Shown: one piece after another, positions 7,479-16,724 of the stretch
Position numbering within the stretch: the first letter of the stretch is position 1
Layout of the letters: each line of letters starts with the position of its first letter
Source of the DNA: Acidimicrobiia bacterium
GTDB taxonomy: Bacteria > Actinomycetota > Acidimicrobiia > Spongiisociales > UBA4744
DNA: 54,066 nt
Direction of reading: 5' to 3'
Assembly (NCBI GenBank): GCA_029863625.1
Contig: JAOTUY010000014.1
Coordinates: forward strand, 1 to 54,066
Notes under the pieces: generated by a model
What the model saw: only the letters and a program-made list of their open reading frames with translations
Database searches by the model: none
What the model was told of the DNA's origin: nothing
Position numbers and translations under genes: made by a program

Positions 7479-8272
7479 CGAGAACTGTTGGCAGGGTGCT
7501 GACCGTGACCGGTCTCACGCTCGCCACGTTCCTCTTGTTCGCAACCGCAGGCGCCCAGGAGGGTCCCGACGGCCAGGAGGTCTATCTGGCCAACTGCGCC
7601 GCCTGTCACCAGGGGACCGGCACCGGTGTACCGGGAGCGTTCCCGCCTCTCGTCAACAACCCCAACGTGCTGGACGCCGCCTACGTCCGCTCGGTAATCC
7701 TGGAAGGCAAGACCGGCCCGATCGACGTCAACGGCGTCACCTTCGATGGTGAGATGCCCGCCCAGGGTCAGCTCACCGACGTCGAGATCGAGGCGGTGAT
7801 CGCCTACATCCAGACCGGGGTCTTCATCCCCGCCGACACTGCCCCGGTCGGCGAGGGCGGCGCCGCGATCGGCGAGAAGCTCTTTGTGGGCCGGGTCGGT
7901 CTCGAGAACGGGGGACCTGCCTGTCATGCCTGCCACTCCGCCGGAACTCACAGCAACCTGGGCGGACCCACCCTGGGACCCGACCTGACTGACCTCACCC
8001 AGCGCTACGGCGGAACCGAAGCTGTGGCCGCAGCTTTGGCCAACCCGCCCTCTGCCACGATGCAGCCGGTCTTCGACGGCAAATCCCTGACCGATCAAGA
8101 GCGCGCCGACCTGGCCGCCTTCTTCGGCTCGATCAGAACCCAAACGCTGGTCCAGGTCGACCTGCTGTGGATCTTCGGACTGGTCGGGGCGGCCGTCTTG
8201 CTCGGCCTCATGTACTTCTTTCCGAAACGCAATCGAGTCAACTACCTCCGCCAACTGAGGAGCAGATCATGA
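7475..8272 (+). CDS. Membrane-anchored diheme cytochrome c (NarC-like)
   Basis: The 265-residue product has a signal or anchor helix (about 8-27, ending near TAGAQ), two cytochrome c domains with CAACH (about residue 44) and CHACH (about 150), and one C-terminal membrane helix (about 228-248, [17 protein letters not shown]). The first domain is paralogous to that of the cytochrome at 22264: both share the order GVPG.FPPL..NPN..DAAYV and a later VMPA/EMPA-type Met segment. A diheme membrane cytochrome directly before narG recalls NarC of Thermus nitrate reductase operons, which interacts with NarI. The role here is inferred from that arrangement. Both ends are coupled by ATGA overlaps. Confidence 0.85.
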   Translation: MTRTVGRVLTVTGLTLATFLLFATAGAQEGPDGQEVYLANCAACHQGTGTGVPGAFPPLVNNPNVLDAAYVRSVILEGKTGPIDVNGVTFDGEMPAQGQLTDVEIEAVIAYIQTGVFIPADTAPVGEGGAAIGEKLFVGRVGLENGGPACHACHSAGTHSNLGGPTLGPDLTDLTQRYGGTEAVAAALANPPSATMQPVFDGKSLTDQERADLAAFFGSIRTQTLVQVDLLWIFGLVGAAVLLGLMYFFPKRNRVNYLRQLRSRS

Positions 8273-11200
8273 GTGACTGGATCAAGGACACCGAGGCGCC
8301 CGCCGAGCGGCGCTGGGAGGAGTTCTACCGCAACCGGTTCCAGCACGACAAACGGGTCCGCACCACCCACGGCGTCAACTGCACCGGGTCCTGTTCGTGG
8401 GAAGTGTTCGTCAAGGATGGGATCGTCACCTGGGAGTTGCAGGCCACCGACTATCCGCAACTCGAGGATGGCCTACCGCCCTACGAACCCCGCGGTTGTC
8501 AGCGCGGCATCAGCTTCTCCTGGTATCTCTACAGCCCGATCCGGGTCAAGTACCCATACGTGCGAGGCGCACTGCTCGACCTGTGGCGTGACGCCCGCGC
8601 CGAATTCGATGATCCGGTCGAGGCCTGGGCATCGATCCAAAACGACCCCCACAAACGCGCCCGCTACCAGCAGGCTCGCGGCAAAGGTGGTTTCCGGCGG
8701 GTCCGCTGGGATGAGGCCCTCGAGATAGCCGCCGCCTCTGTGGTCCACACCACCAAGCAGCATGGTCCCGACCGGGTCATCGGCTTTTCCCCGATTCCGG
8801 CCATGTCGCAGATCTCTTACGCGGCCGGCAGTCGTTTCCTGTCGCTGTTGGGTGGCGTGGTGATGAGCTTCTACGACTGGTACTGCGACCTGCCGCCCGC
8901 CTCGCCGGAGGTCTGGGGTGAGCAGACCGATGTCCACGAATCCGCCGATTGGTACAATTCCCGGTTTGTGGCCGTCGTGGGTTCGAACCTCAACATGACC
9001 CGTACCCCCGATTGTCACTTCATCAGCGAGGTCCGCCACGCCGGCGCCAAGCTGACGGTCTTCAGTCCCGACTTTTCGCAAGTGGCCAAGTACGCAGACT
9101 GGTGGATCCCCGCCCATCCCGGCCAGGACACTGCATTCTGGATGGCCGTCGATCACGTGATCCTCAAAGAGAGCTATATCGACCGCCGGGTGCCGTACTT
9201 CCAGGAGTACACCAAGCAGTACACCGACCTCCCCTTTCTGGTGGAGATCGATGGTGGCCGACCCGGCAAGATGCTGCGGGCCAATCGGGTCGACGAGTAC
9301 GCAAACGAGGAGCACGGCGACTGGAAGCTTCTCTGGTGGGACCGCACGTCCGGCCGCCCCCGCATGCCAAAGGGGACCATCGGCTACCGGTGGGCCGAGG
9401 AGGACAAAGGTAAGTGGAACCTCCAGTTGCGCGACGGAAAAACCGGCGAAGACCTCGACCCCGAACTCACCTTTGCCGAGGAGCACGAAGACACGGTCGA
9501 CGTCGAGTTTGACGACTTCACCGCGGGTAGCACCATCATCCGCCGCGTGCCGGTCCGGTACGTCGAGACCGAGAGTGGCCGGGTGGCAGCTGCAACGGTC
9601 TTTGATCTGACGATGGCCCAGTTTGGGGTTGATGCAGGTTTGGGTGGCAACGTAGCCGCGAGCTACGACGACCAAGACGTTCCGTATACACCGGCCTGGC
9701 AAGAGCATCTCACCGGCATCCATCGCGACACGGTGATCCGCTTTGCCCGCGAGTGGATGGCCAACGCAGAGAAAACCCGCGGCAAGAACATGATCATCAT
9801 CGGAGCGGGTGCCAACCACTGGTATCACAACAACCTGCTGTACCGGGCCGGGATTGTGGCACTCATGCTGACCGGATCGGTCGGAGTCAACGGAGGAGGC
9901 CTGGCTCATTACGTTGGTCAGGAGAAGGTAGTGAACCAGGCCTCCTGGGGATCGATCGCTTTTGCCGGTGATTGGGGGATGGCCTCCCGCCAGCAGAACA
10001 GCCCCTCTTTTCATTACATCCACTCGGACCAATGGCGGTACGAGCGCGGCTACTCCGACTACGACGTTGTCCCGGAGAACGCATCGCTCGACGACCACAC
10101 GATCGATCACAATATCCGGGCGGTCCATCGAGGGTGGTTGCCGTTCTTCCCCCAGTTCAAGCAGAACTCGCTTGAACTCGTCAAGGAAGCCCAGGCAGGT
10201 GGCGCGACCACCGACGAGGAGATCGTCACCTATGTAGTCGACGGGCTGAAGAGCCGGGAGGTCGAGTTCTCCATCGACGACCCAGACGCCCCCGAGAACT
10301 GGCCGCGCACCTGGTTCATCTGGCGGGGCAACGCCATCGGAACCAGCGCCAAGGGCCACGAATACTTCCTTCGCCATTACCTGGGCACCCACTCCAACGC
10401 CATCGCCGACGAACTCGCCGGGGAAACAGTGAAAGAGGTGGTCTTCCGGCCCGACGCTCCGATCGGCAAGATGGATCTGGTCGTCGACCTCAACTTCCGG
10501 ATGGATACCTCGGCGCTCTACTCGGACATCGTGCTGCCCGCCGCCACCTGGTACGAGAAAGACGACCTCAACACCACGGACATGCACTCGTACATCAACC
10601 CGATGCAGGCGGCGGTCCCACCGGCCTGGGAGTCGAAATCCGACTGGGCGATCTTCAAGGCGGTGGCCAAGCGAGTGTCTGAACTGGCGGCCCCCCACTT
10701 CCCCGAGCCGGTCAAGGACGTTGTGATGCTGCCTCTCCAGCACGACACCCCCGACGAGCTGTCCCAACCGGAGGTGCGGGACTGGTTCAGAGGCGAAGTC
10801 GAAGCCATCCCGGGTAAGACCATGCCCCATTTCAAGGTGATCGAGCGCGACCTGCCCGGTCTCTACGAACGGATGGTCTCCCTGGGAAGGGGAATCGAGA
10901 AGAACGGCGTGGCCGCCCACGGGCTGAAGATCCCGGTGGGCGACGCTTATGCCGAATTGGCCTCCCGCCAACCCCGGCAGATCGGCGTGGCCGGGTTGAA
11001 TGGCCGGCCTTACCCGTCGCTCGAAAAAGATCGGGACGTCTGCGAGGCGATTCTGGCTCTCGACCCGGCCTCCAACGGTGAGCTCGCTTTCCGGGCGTTT
11101 GAAGCCGAGGAAGCCAAGACGGGGTTGTCACTGACCGATCTGGCCGAGGGAAGCCGATCGGCCCGCACCAATTTCTCCGATATCGTCGCTCAGCCCCGCC

Positions 11201-11883
11201 GGGTGCTCACCACCCCCACGTGGAGCGCCATCGTCAACCATGGCCGGGCGTACAGCCCGTTTACCCTGAGTGTGGAGCGGCTCGTTCCGTGGCGGACCCT
11301 GACCGGTCGCCAGCATTTCTACCTTGACCATGAGAACTACCTGGACTGGGGCGAGCACCTGCCTACCTATAAGCCGCGGCCCGACCACACCATGATGTCG
11401 GAGCTGGAGCGGTCCAAGGCGGAGGCCCAGGGGATGCTGCTCAACTACCTGACCCCGCACGGCAAATGGAGTATCCACTCCACGTATTCGGAAAACATCC
11501 GGATGAAGACCCTGTCCCGGGGCGGCTACCCGGTGTGGCTCAACGAGAAGGACGCCGCCGAGTTGGGGATCGCCGACAACGATTGGGCCGAGGTCTTCAA
11601 CGACAACGGGGTTTTCGTCCAGCGGTGCGTGGTTTCGTCCCGGATCCCGCGGGGCACGGTGTTCGTGTATCACGCCACCGAACGGACCGTCGGGATCCCG
11701 ATATCCCCGCTCCGAAAAAGGAGGGCGGGTATGAACAACTCGCTCACCCGGGCCCGGCTCAAGCCGGTCTTGATGAGTGGGGGATACGCCCAGTTCACCT
11801 ATGCCTTCAACTACTGGGGGCCGACCGGGGTGAACCGGGATACGTTCGTGTACGTCCGTCGCGTCGACCAGCCGAGCTACTGA
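8269..11883 (+). CDS. narG: Respiratory nitrate reductase alpha subunit
   Basis: The 1204-residue catalytic subunit reduces nitrate to nitrite at a Mo-bis-molybdopterin guanine dinucleotide centre. The FS0 ligands are visible: H34, C38, C42 ([10 protein letters not shown]) and C77 (EPRGC). Asp207 in [18 protein letters not shown] aligns with the Mo ligand Asp222 of E. coli NarG, with a constant offset of 15 residues. There is no twin-arginine signal, so this is the cytoplasm-facing, membrane-bound Nar type. The C-terminal molydopterin-binding part is intact ([17 protein letters not shown]). The frame is open upstream of 8269, but ATG 8269 overlaps the cytochrome stop and gives the normal family N-terminus. 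Confidence 0.97.
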   Translation: MSDWIKDTEAPAERRWEEFYRNRFQHDKRVRTTHGVNCTGSCSWEVFVKDGIVTWELQATDYPQLEDGLPPYEPRGCQRGISFSWYLYSPIRVKYPYVRGALLDLWRDARAEFDDPVEAWASIQNDPHKRARYQQARGKGGFRRVRWDEALEIAAASVVHTTKQHGPDRVIGFSPIPAMSQISYAAGSRFLSLLGGVVMSFYDWYCDLPPASPEVWGEQTDVHESADWYNSRFVAVVGSNLNMTRTPDCHFISEVRHAGAKLTVFSPDFSQVAKYADWWIPAHPGQDTAFWMAVDHVILKESYIDRRVPYFQEYTKQYTDLPFLVEIDGGRPGKMLRANRVDEYANEEHGDWKLLWWDRTSGRPRMPKGTIGYRWAEEDKGKWNLQLRDGKTGEDLDPELTFAEEHEDTVDVEFDDFTAGSTIIRRVPVRYVETESGRVAAATVFDLTMAQFGVDAGLGGNVAASYDDQDVPYTPAWQEHLTGIHRDTVIRFAREWMANAEKTRGKNMIIIGAGANHWYHNNLLYRAGIVALMLTGSVGVNGGGLAHYVGQEKVVNQASWGSIAFAGDWGMASRQQNSPSFHYIHSDQWRYERGYSDYDVVPENASLDDHTIDHNIRAVHRGWLPFFPQFKQNSLELVKEAQAGGATTDEEIVTYVVDGLKSREVEFSIDDPDAPENWPRTWFIWRGNAIGTSAKGHEYFLRHYLGTHSNAIADELAGETVKEVVFRPDAPIGKMDLVVDLNFRMDTSALYSDIVLPAATWYEKDDLNTTDMHSYINPMQAAVPPAWESKSDWAIFKAVAKRVSELAAPHFPEPVKDVVMLPLQHDTPDELSQPEVRDWFRGEVEAIPGKTMPHFKVIERDLPGLYERMVSLGRGIEKNGVAAHGLKIPVGDAYAELASRQPRQIGVAGLNGRPYPSLEKDRDVCEAILALDPASNGELAFRAFEAEEAKTGLSLTDLAEGSRSARTNFSDIVAQPRRVLTTPTWSAIVNHGRAYSPFTLSVERLVPWRTLTGRQHFYLDHENYLDWGEHLPTYKPRPDHTMMSELERSKAEAQGMLLNYLTPHGKWSIHSTYSENIRMKTLSRGGYPVWLNEKDAAELGIADNDWAEVFNDNGVFVQRCVVSSRIPRGTVFVYHATERTVGIPISPLRKRRAGMNNSLTRARLKPVLMSGGYAQFTYAFNYWGPTGVNRDTFVYVRRVDQPSY

Positions 11884-11895
11884 GAGGGGGATCGC

Positions 11896-13407
11896 ATGGA
11901 TGTCAGAGCCCATATGAGCATGATCTTCCACCTCGACAAGTGCATCGGCTGTCACACCTGCAGCGTCGCCTGCAAGAACCTGTGGACGGATCGCAAGGGC
12001 GCTGAGTACATGTGGTGGAACAACGTCGAAACCCGGCCCGGATCCGGATATCCAACCGGTTGGGAGGATCAAGACCACTACCGGGGCGGTTGGAAGAAGG
12101 GATGGGTGGGGGTCGAATTGAAGCTGCACTCCCGGCCCAGAGGGTTGGCCAATCTGTTCTACAACCCGGCGCTACCGGACCTGCAGGACTACTACGAGCC
12201 GTTCACTTTCCGTTACGAGGACCTGTTCACCGCTCCGGAGGGGGATGATCAGCCAACTGCCATCCCGATCTCGGCGATAACCGGTGAGCCGATGAACATC
12301 GAATCCGGTCCCAACTGGGATGACGATCTGTCCGGTTCGGCCATCTATGCAGCCAACGACCCGAACTGGAAGGACGTGCCGTCCGAGGTCCAGGCCCAGA
12401 TGGCGGAGATCGAACGGGTGGTGTTCAACTACCTGCCCCGTATCTGCAACCACTGTCTCAACCCGGCCTGTGTAGCCGCCTGTCCGAGCGGTGCCATCTA
12501 CAAACGGGGCGAGGACGGCGTGGTACTGGTCAACGAGGACAAGTGCCGGGCCTGGCGCATGTGCGTATCGGCCTGCCCGTACAAGAAGGTGTACTACAAC
12601 TGGTCGACCGGCAAATCTGAGAAATGCATCCTTTGTTTCCCCCGCATGGAGATCGGTCAGGCCCCGGCCTGTGCTCACTCCTGCGTGGGACGGATCCGCT
12701 ACATGGGCGTGCTGCTGTACGACGCCGACGCGATCCGGTGGGGGGCGGAAGGCGACGAGAAAGACCTGATCGACCGGCAACTCGATGTGATCCTCGACCC
12801 CTTCGATCCTGACGTAATCGCAGCGGCCAAGCAGTCCGGCCTCGACGACGGCTGGATCGACACCGCCCAGAAGTCACCGGCCTACAAGTTCGTCAAGGAG
12901 TGGGGCCTGGCCTTGCCGCTCCATGCCGAGTACCGGACGATGGCGATGATGTTCTACGTTCCGCCCCTGTCTCCGGTGGTTTCGACGATCGAAGAAGGTC
13001 TCATCAGGCTCGATCTGCCGCCCGAGCAGGTCGATTTCGAGTTGTTCGACAATTTGGAGAAGGCCCGGTTACCCATCAAGTATCTGGCCAACCTCTTCGC
13101 CGGCGGCAACGAGGCACTGATCCGAGGCATCCTCCGCAAGATGCTGGCGGTGCGGATCTACAAACGCCGCCAGAGCGTGGAGGGAGAGATCGACGAGGCC
13201 ACTATGAACATGGTTTGGTCGGCCGGGACGAGCCCGGAGGAGATCGAAGCGATCTACAAGCTGACCACGGTGCCGACCATCGCAGATCGGTTCGTGTTCC
13301 CGCCCTATCACCGGGAGATGGCGGCCGAGTCCATGTACGGGGACCCGTTGGCTCGCAAGGGCGACACGGGTCTCGGCTACTCAGTGCCGCCCGAGAGGGG
13401 GGCGTGA
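11896..13407 (+). CDS. narH: Respiratory nitrate reductase beta subunit
   Basis: The 503-residue electron-transfer subunit carries four cysteine groups: C16-C19-C22-C26 (CIGCHTCSVACK), CNHCLNPACVAACPSG, CRAWRMCVSACP and CILCFP...CAHSC. In the third group the usual second Cys is replaced by Trp (CRAWRMC), as in E. coli NarH, which gives one 3Fe-4S and three 4Fe-4S clusters. It passes electrons from NarI haem to the NarG FS0 cluster on the cytoplasmic side. The C-terminal NarH-specific domain (~360-480, IKYLANLFAGGNEALIRG) is complete. The start follows GAGAGGGGGATCGC, 12 bases after narG. Confidence 0.97.
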   Translation: MDVRAHMSMIFHLDKCIGCHTCSVACKNLWTDRKGAEYMWWNNVETRPGSGYPTGWEDQDHYRGGWKKGWVGVELKLHSRPRGLANLFYNPALPDLQDYYEPFTFRYEDLFTAPEGDDQPTAIPISAITGEPMNIESGPNWDDDLSGSAIYAANDPNWKDVPSEVQAQMAEIERVVFNYLPRICNHCLNPACVAACPSGAIYKRGEDGVVLVNEDKCRAWRMCVSACPYKKVYYNWSTGKSEKCILCFPRMEIGQAPACAHSCVGRIRYMGVLLYDADAIRWGAEGDEKDLIDRQLDVILDPFDPDVIAAAKQSGLDDGWIDTAQKSPAYKFVKEWGLALPLHAEYRTMAMMFYVPPLSPVVSTIEEGLIRLDLPPEQVDFELFDNLEKARLPIKYLANLFAGGNEALIRGILRKMLAVRIYKRRQSVEGEIDEATMNMVWSAGTSPEEIEAIYKLTTVPTIADRFVFPPYHREMAAESMYGDPLARKGDTGLGYSVPPERGA

Positions 13408-13922
13408 TGACCGACTACGAAGCCATTGCGATGGCGCTTCGATATCCGGGCCCCGGGCGCCTGGAAGAGCTCAAGGAATCCTGGGAGGCTTTGCCGGGCG
13501 GACCCGTGCGGCGTCATTTGCTCAAGTTCTTCGGGGAGATCGAGAAGCTCTCGCCGGCGGGGTGGGAGGAATTGCATACCCGGACGCTCGACCTGGCACC
13601 GATCTTCGCTCCGTACGTCGGTTACGTCATCTGGGGCGAGAACTACCAGCGCGGCGAGTTCATGGCCGGGGTGAAGATGGCCCAGGATGAGATCGGGATC
13701 GACCGTAATGGAGAGCTGCCGGATCACCTCGAACCGGTGTTGCGTTACCTGGCTGCAACAGATGAGCCGCTTCCCGGCCTGGTCGAGGTGTTCGCCCAAG
13801 CGGTGTCCAAGATGAGGAAGACCCTGAAGGAGGCCGAGGCGGACAATCCGTATCGCCACGTGCTGGCCGCGGCGGCAGAAGCCGCTGAACGCCTCGAGGT
13901 TCCGGTGGGAGGTGCAGGATGA
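13407..13922 (+). CDS. narJ: Nitrate reductase assembly chaperone
   Basis: The 171-residue all-helical protein of the TorD/NarJ family begins MTDYEAIAMALRYPG. The conserved middle part is present (LAPIFAPYVGYVIWGENYQRGEFMA in substance, about residues 65-90). NarJ-type chaperones hold NarG for Mo-cofactor insertion and membrane docking and are not part of the final complex. The ATG overlaps the narH stop by one base and the stop overlaps narI by four, so expression is coupled to its clients. It is shorter than E. coli NarJ (about 236 residues), as is common outside Proteobacteria. Confidence 0.92.
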   Translation: MTDYEAIAMALRYPGPGRLEELKESWEALPGGPVRRHLLKFFGEIEKLSPAGWEELHTRTLDLAPIFAPYVGYVIWGENYQRGEFMAGVKMAQDEIGIDRNGELPDHLEPVLRYLAATDEPLPGLVEVFAQAVSKMRKTLKEAEADNPYRHVLAAAAEAAERLEVPVGGAG

Positions 13923-14635
13923 ACTGGAACATGCTGCTCTTTATTGTGTTTCCCTACGTCGCCATCGTGCTGGCGATCGTCGGGACCGTCTATCGGATGA
14001 TCCGGCGTCCGTTCACCGTGTCGTCGCTCTCGTCTCAGCTGCTGGAAGGCCGCCAGTTGTTCTGGGGGTCGGTGCCGTTCCACTGGGGAATTGTGGTGAT
14101 CCTGGCAGCCCACCTGGTGGCGTTGATCTTGCCGGCGGGGATCGAGGTATGGAACCGGGTCCCGATCCGGTTGTACCTGCTCGAGATCACCGGATTGGCC
14201 CTCGCTCTCTGGGCGCTGTTCGGGCTTGGCATGCTCATCTACCGACGAGTCAGCGTGAGCAAGATCCGGGCCGTCACCACTCCCCTGGACCTGGTGGTGC
14301 TCGGCTTGCTTCTGGCCCAGGTGATCACCGGCATCCTGGTCGCCACCGTCTACCGGTTCGGCTCCTACTGGGGGACCGGGGTGTTCGTGCCGTATGTGCA
14401 GTCGCTGTTCACCCTGCAGCCTCGCCCCGAGCTGATTGCGCCGCTGCCGTTCATCCTCCAGTTTCACGCTTCTCTGTTCTTCGTGTTCCTGGTGGTGTTC
14501 CCGTTCTCGCGGCTGGTGCACATCATCACCGTCCCCCTCGGGTATCTCACCCGGCCCTTCCAGCTGGTCAAGTGGGTGCGGCGAGACCGGCCGGTGAGCA
14601 GCGAGCGAGAGCCGGTTGGGGCAGGACGGCGATAA
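13919..14635 (+). CDS. narI: Respiratory nitrate reductase gamma subunit (cytochrome b)
   Basis: The 238-residue membrane subunit has five hydrophobic segments. His55 and His65 (PFHWGIVVILAAH) and His183 and His201 have the same 10- and 18-residue spacings as the four b-haem ligands of E. coli NarI. It oxidises menaquinol on the outer side and passes electrons inward through two haems to NarH, conserving energy by a redox loop. The C-terminus is basic and cytoplasmic. It overlaps narJ by ATGA and closes the operon; two strong hairpins follow. Confidence 0.95.
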   Translation: MNWNMLLFIVFPYVAIVLAIVGTVYRMIRRPFTVSSLSSQLLEGRQLFWGSVPFHWGIVVILAAHLVALILPAGIEVWNRVPIRLYLLEITGLALALWALFGLGMLIYRRVSVSKIRAVTTPLDLVVLGLLLAQVITGILVATVYRFGSYWGTGVFVPYVQSLFTLQPRPELIAPLPFILQFHASLFFVFLVVFPFSRLVHIITVPLGYLTRPFQLVKWVRRDRPVSSEREPVGAGRR

Positions 14636-14650
14636 GGTCGCGGATGATCG

Positions 14651-14721
14651 CTCCCCCCAGAAAAGGGGGGAGACTGTGGCGATGACGAGCAAGGGCCCGG
14701 CGGGAATACTGCCGGGCCCTT
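14651..14721. terminator. Double hairpin between convergent narI and the tetraheme cytochrome gene
   Basis: Hairpin one is CTCCCCCC (14651-14658) paired with GGGGGGAG (14665-14672). Hairpin two is a perfect 11-bp stem, AAGGGCCCGGC (14691-14701) with GCCGGGCCCTT (14711-14721), and a 9-base loop. The second works in both directions, since the minus-strand gene ends at 14736, and it has A/T ends on each side. Confidence 0.8.
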
Positions 14722-14735
14722 GAACTCGGGGCTGC

Positions 14736-16226
14736 CTATTCGGACGGGAGGGTTTGGGCGAAGGTGAGCACGTCGAGGACGTCGTCGAGGCTCCACCCGC
14801 TGGTGATCGCAGACGGCATCGGTGTTCCAGGTTGTCCCATCCGGATCTTGTGGAAGAACTCCCACGGGTTGTCGACGGCGATCGTCCCCACATACTCGGG
14901 CTCGTCGTCGCTCCCGAAGTTCAGCAGGGTCCCATCGGCATCGTGGCAGGCAGCGCAGGTCGACGTATACAGCTCTTCGCCGTGGGCCGCGTCTCCGCCC
15001 ACCGCATTCTTGTCGGCATCGATCATCGGCGTGTAATCGTCCAACCCCGCCGTGATGAAAGCGGCCAGCGCCTGCGTCTCGTCGTGTCCGAGGAAGGCCG
15101 AGAAATCGTGCTCCGGATCGCTCTTGCCCTCGATTTGGGCGATCAGCTGCTCCTCGTCCCAATCCTGGGCCTCCCAGATACCGGGGAATCCGGTCATATG
15201 CGAACCGGACCCGTAGGCCCCTTCGGCACCCTTGTAGTCCCAGCCGTGACATTCTTTGCATCGCCAGGTGTCGGCCCCCGACCGCTCGTTGGTGGTCTGG
15301 CTCGCCCACAACGGGTTGTCGTCGGCCGGCGCATCCACATCGAGCACCTTCCACCACTGGTCGTACAGCAACCCTCCCAACACGATCGCATCCAACTGGG
15401 CCGCCCCGGCTTCGATCGGTAGGGTTTGGGCATAGGTGAGCACGTCGAGGACGTCGTCGAGGCTCCACCCGCTGGTGATCGCAGACGGCATCGGTGTTCC
15501 AGGTTGTCCCATCCGGATCTTGTGGAAGAACTCCCACGGGTTGTCGACGGCGATCGTCCCCACATACTCGGGCTCGTCGTCGCTCCCGAAGTTCAGCAGG
15601 GTCCCATCGGCATCGTGGCAGGCAGCGCAGGTCGACGTATACAGCTCTTCGCCGTGGGCCGCGTCTCCGCCCACCGCATTCTTGTCGGCATCGATCATCG
15701 GCGTGTAATCGTCCAACCCTTCTTTGATGAAGGTGGCCAGGTCGGCCATCGCCTCTTCACCCATCACTGAGAAGTCGTGATCCGGATCGACTTGCCCGGA
15801 CAGCTGGGCGACCAGGTCCTCGAGCGACTTCGACTGGGCCTCCCAGATCCCCGTGAAACCGGTTTGATGTGACCCCGACCCGTAGGCGCCTTCGGCACCC
15901 TTGTAGTCCCAGCCGTGACACTCCTTGCATCGCCAGGTGTCGGCCCCCGACCGCTCGTTGGTGGTCTGGCTCGCCCACAACGGGTTGTCGTCGGCCGGCG
16001 CATCCAAAGCGAGCACCTTCCACCACTGGTCGTACAGGAGGCCACCCGTCACCACATCGCCTTCGACTATCGCAGCCGTGGTTGTCGTGGCTTGCGCGGT
16101 GGTTGTCGTCGCCTGAGTGGTGGTTGTGGTATCCGAAGAATCTCCGTCGCCGCATGCAGCCAGGGCGAAACCGACGACAAGCAGCACAATCAGGTATTTG
16201 ACGTGTTTCAACGGCATCCTCCCCAT
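14736..16226 (-). CDS. Tetraheme cytochrome c lipoprotein made of two tandem diheme halves
   Basis: The product has up to 496 residues. A lipoprotein signal ends LAAC, followed by a Thr/Ala-rich linker (TTTTTQATTTTAQATTTT) that would hold the protein off the membrane. Two halves of about 224 residues follow, each with CKECH and CAACH haem sites and the shared motifs SGADTWRC, WDYKGAEGAYGSGSH and PGTPMPSAITSGWS. This matches a family of periplasmic diheme cytochromes seen beside respiratory genes; its partner is unknown. It is convergent with narI, so it may exchange electrons with the nar or ba3 systems. The start is uncertain: ATG 16226 and ATG 16217 lack spaced ribosome-binding sites, whereas TTG 16211 (MKHVKYLIVLL) sits six bases after GGGGAGG. 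Confidence 0.88.
   Translation of the reverse strand: MGRMPLKHVKYLIVLLVVGFALAACGDGDSSDTTTTTQATTTTAQATTTTAAIVEGDVVTGGLLYDQWWKVLALDAPADDNPLWASQTTNERSGADTWRCKECHGWDYKGAEGAYGSGSHQTGFTGIWEAQSKSLEDLVAQLSGQVDPDHDFSVMGEEAMADLATFIKEGLDDYTPMIDADKNAVGGDAAHGEELYTSTCAACHDADGTLLNFGSDDEPEYVGTIAVDNPWEFFHKIRMGQPGTPMPSAITSGWSLDDVLDVLTYAQTLPIEAGAAQLDAIVLGGLLYDQWWKVLDVDAPADDNPLWASQTTNERSGADTWRCKECHGWDYKGAEGAYGSGSHMTGFPGIWEAQDWDEEQLIAQIEGKSDPEHDFSAFLGHDETQALAAFITAGLDDYTPMIDADKNAVGGDAAHGEELYTSTCAACHDADGTLLNFGSDDEPEYVGTIAVDNPWEFFHKIRMGQPGTPMPSAITSGWSLDDVLDVLTFAQTLPSE
14749..16092 (-). repeat. 672-bp near-identical tandem duplication inside the cytochrome gene
   Basis: Positions 14749-15420 and 15421-16092 align with a constant 672-base offset (224 codons). 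From about 14762 to 15047 the copy at +672 is identical base for base, including third codon positions. A second block around 15223-15375 against 15895-16047 differs at only a few sites. The stretch between (about 15050-15220) has clearly diverged. This mosaic suggests gene conversion after duplication, or conservation of ends with a diverged middle. Confidence 0.92.
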
Positions 16227-16274
16227 AGCTTCGCGTGCGGCCGATCAGGTACTCGGCGAATACATTGATGCTAA

Positions 16275-16502
16275 CACTCAAGGCCGGAGCGCGCGGCTAA
16301 GCAACTCCTCGGGGAAGGCCTGACGAATCGAGAGATCGGGGAACGTCTATTCCTGGCTGAGAAAACGATCAAGCATTACATGACGAACGTCCTCCAAAAG
16401 CTGCACGTCCGCAGCCGAGTCGAAGCGGCCCTGGTAGCGCTTCAAAGGCGGCTGGACAACGAGCCCGAACCGTCCACCGTTCCCCGTGAAATCATTCCGT
16501 AG
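16275..16502 (+). pseudogene. Remnant of a LuxR/NarL-family response regulator (HTH only)
   Basis: An open stretch of 75 codons, with an in-frame TAA just upstream (16272-16274) and a TAG end, encodes a LuxR-type helix-turn-helix: GEGLTNREIGERLFLAEKTI, then KHYMTNVLQKLHVRSRVEAA. That is the DNA-binding half of a NarL/DevR-like regulator. There is no start codon ahead of the HTH and no receiver domain; the sequence begins abruptly beside the promoter of the divergent tetraheme cytochrome gene. It therefore looks like a 5'-deleted gene. The intact HTH suggests a recent loss, or a rare start codon that I cannot see. Confidence 0.75.
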
Positions 16503-16651
16503 GTTCCTCGCGTCGCCCCGACTGTCATCAGCTGGGAGGCGGTGTGGCGAGTTCCATCGCTATCGCCCCTGAGTGCGGGAGGCAACCAGGTCCCCGCAGC
16601 CGGCCACCAGCATCCCCTTCGGTTCCACTCTCTCCGCTCGCTTTGCCCGCG

Positions 16652-16671
16652 CTCTCCCGCCGGCGGGAGAG
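16652..16671. repeat. Perfect 20-bp palindrome
   Basis: CTCTCCCGCCGGCGGGAGAG is its own reverse complement. It lies in the 222-base gap between the LuxR remnant and the end of the minus-strand oxidoreductase gene. It could act as a bidirectional terminator stem or cruciform. I see nothing else in the gap. Confidence 0.6.
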
Positions 16672-16724
16672 TTCAGGAATCACCACCCATCGCGACCACT
16701 GTGCGCAGCAACAGCCGCTGGGGG

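Noticed and set aside
8473..10971. Very long open frame on the strand opposite narG (about 830 codons)
   Set aside because: It is the mirror of narG codon bias in GC-rich DNA. The protein has no recognisable domain, and narG is beyond doubt.
8269..13407. Nitrite oxidoreductase (NxrAB) instead of nitrate reductase
   Set aside because: NarG has no twin-arginine signal, matches the E. coli ligand spacing, and is followed by narJ and a typical narI. The operon also has narK, so nitrate reduction is the simpler reading.
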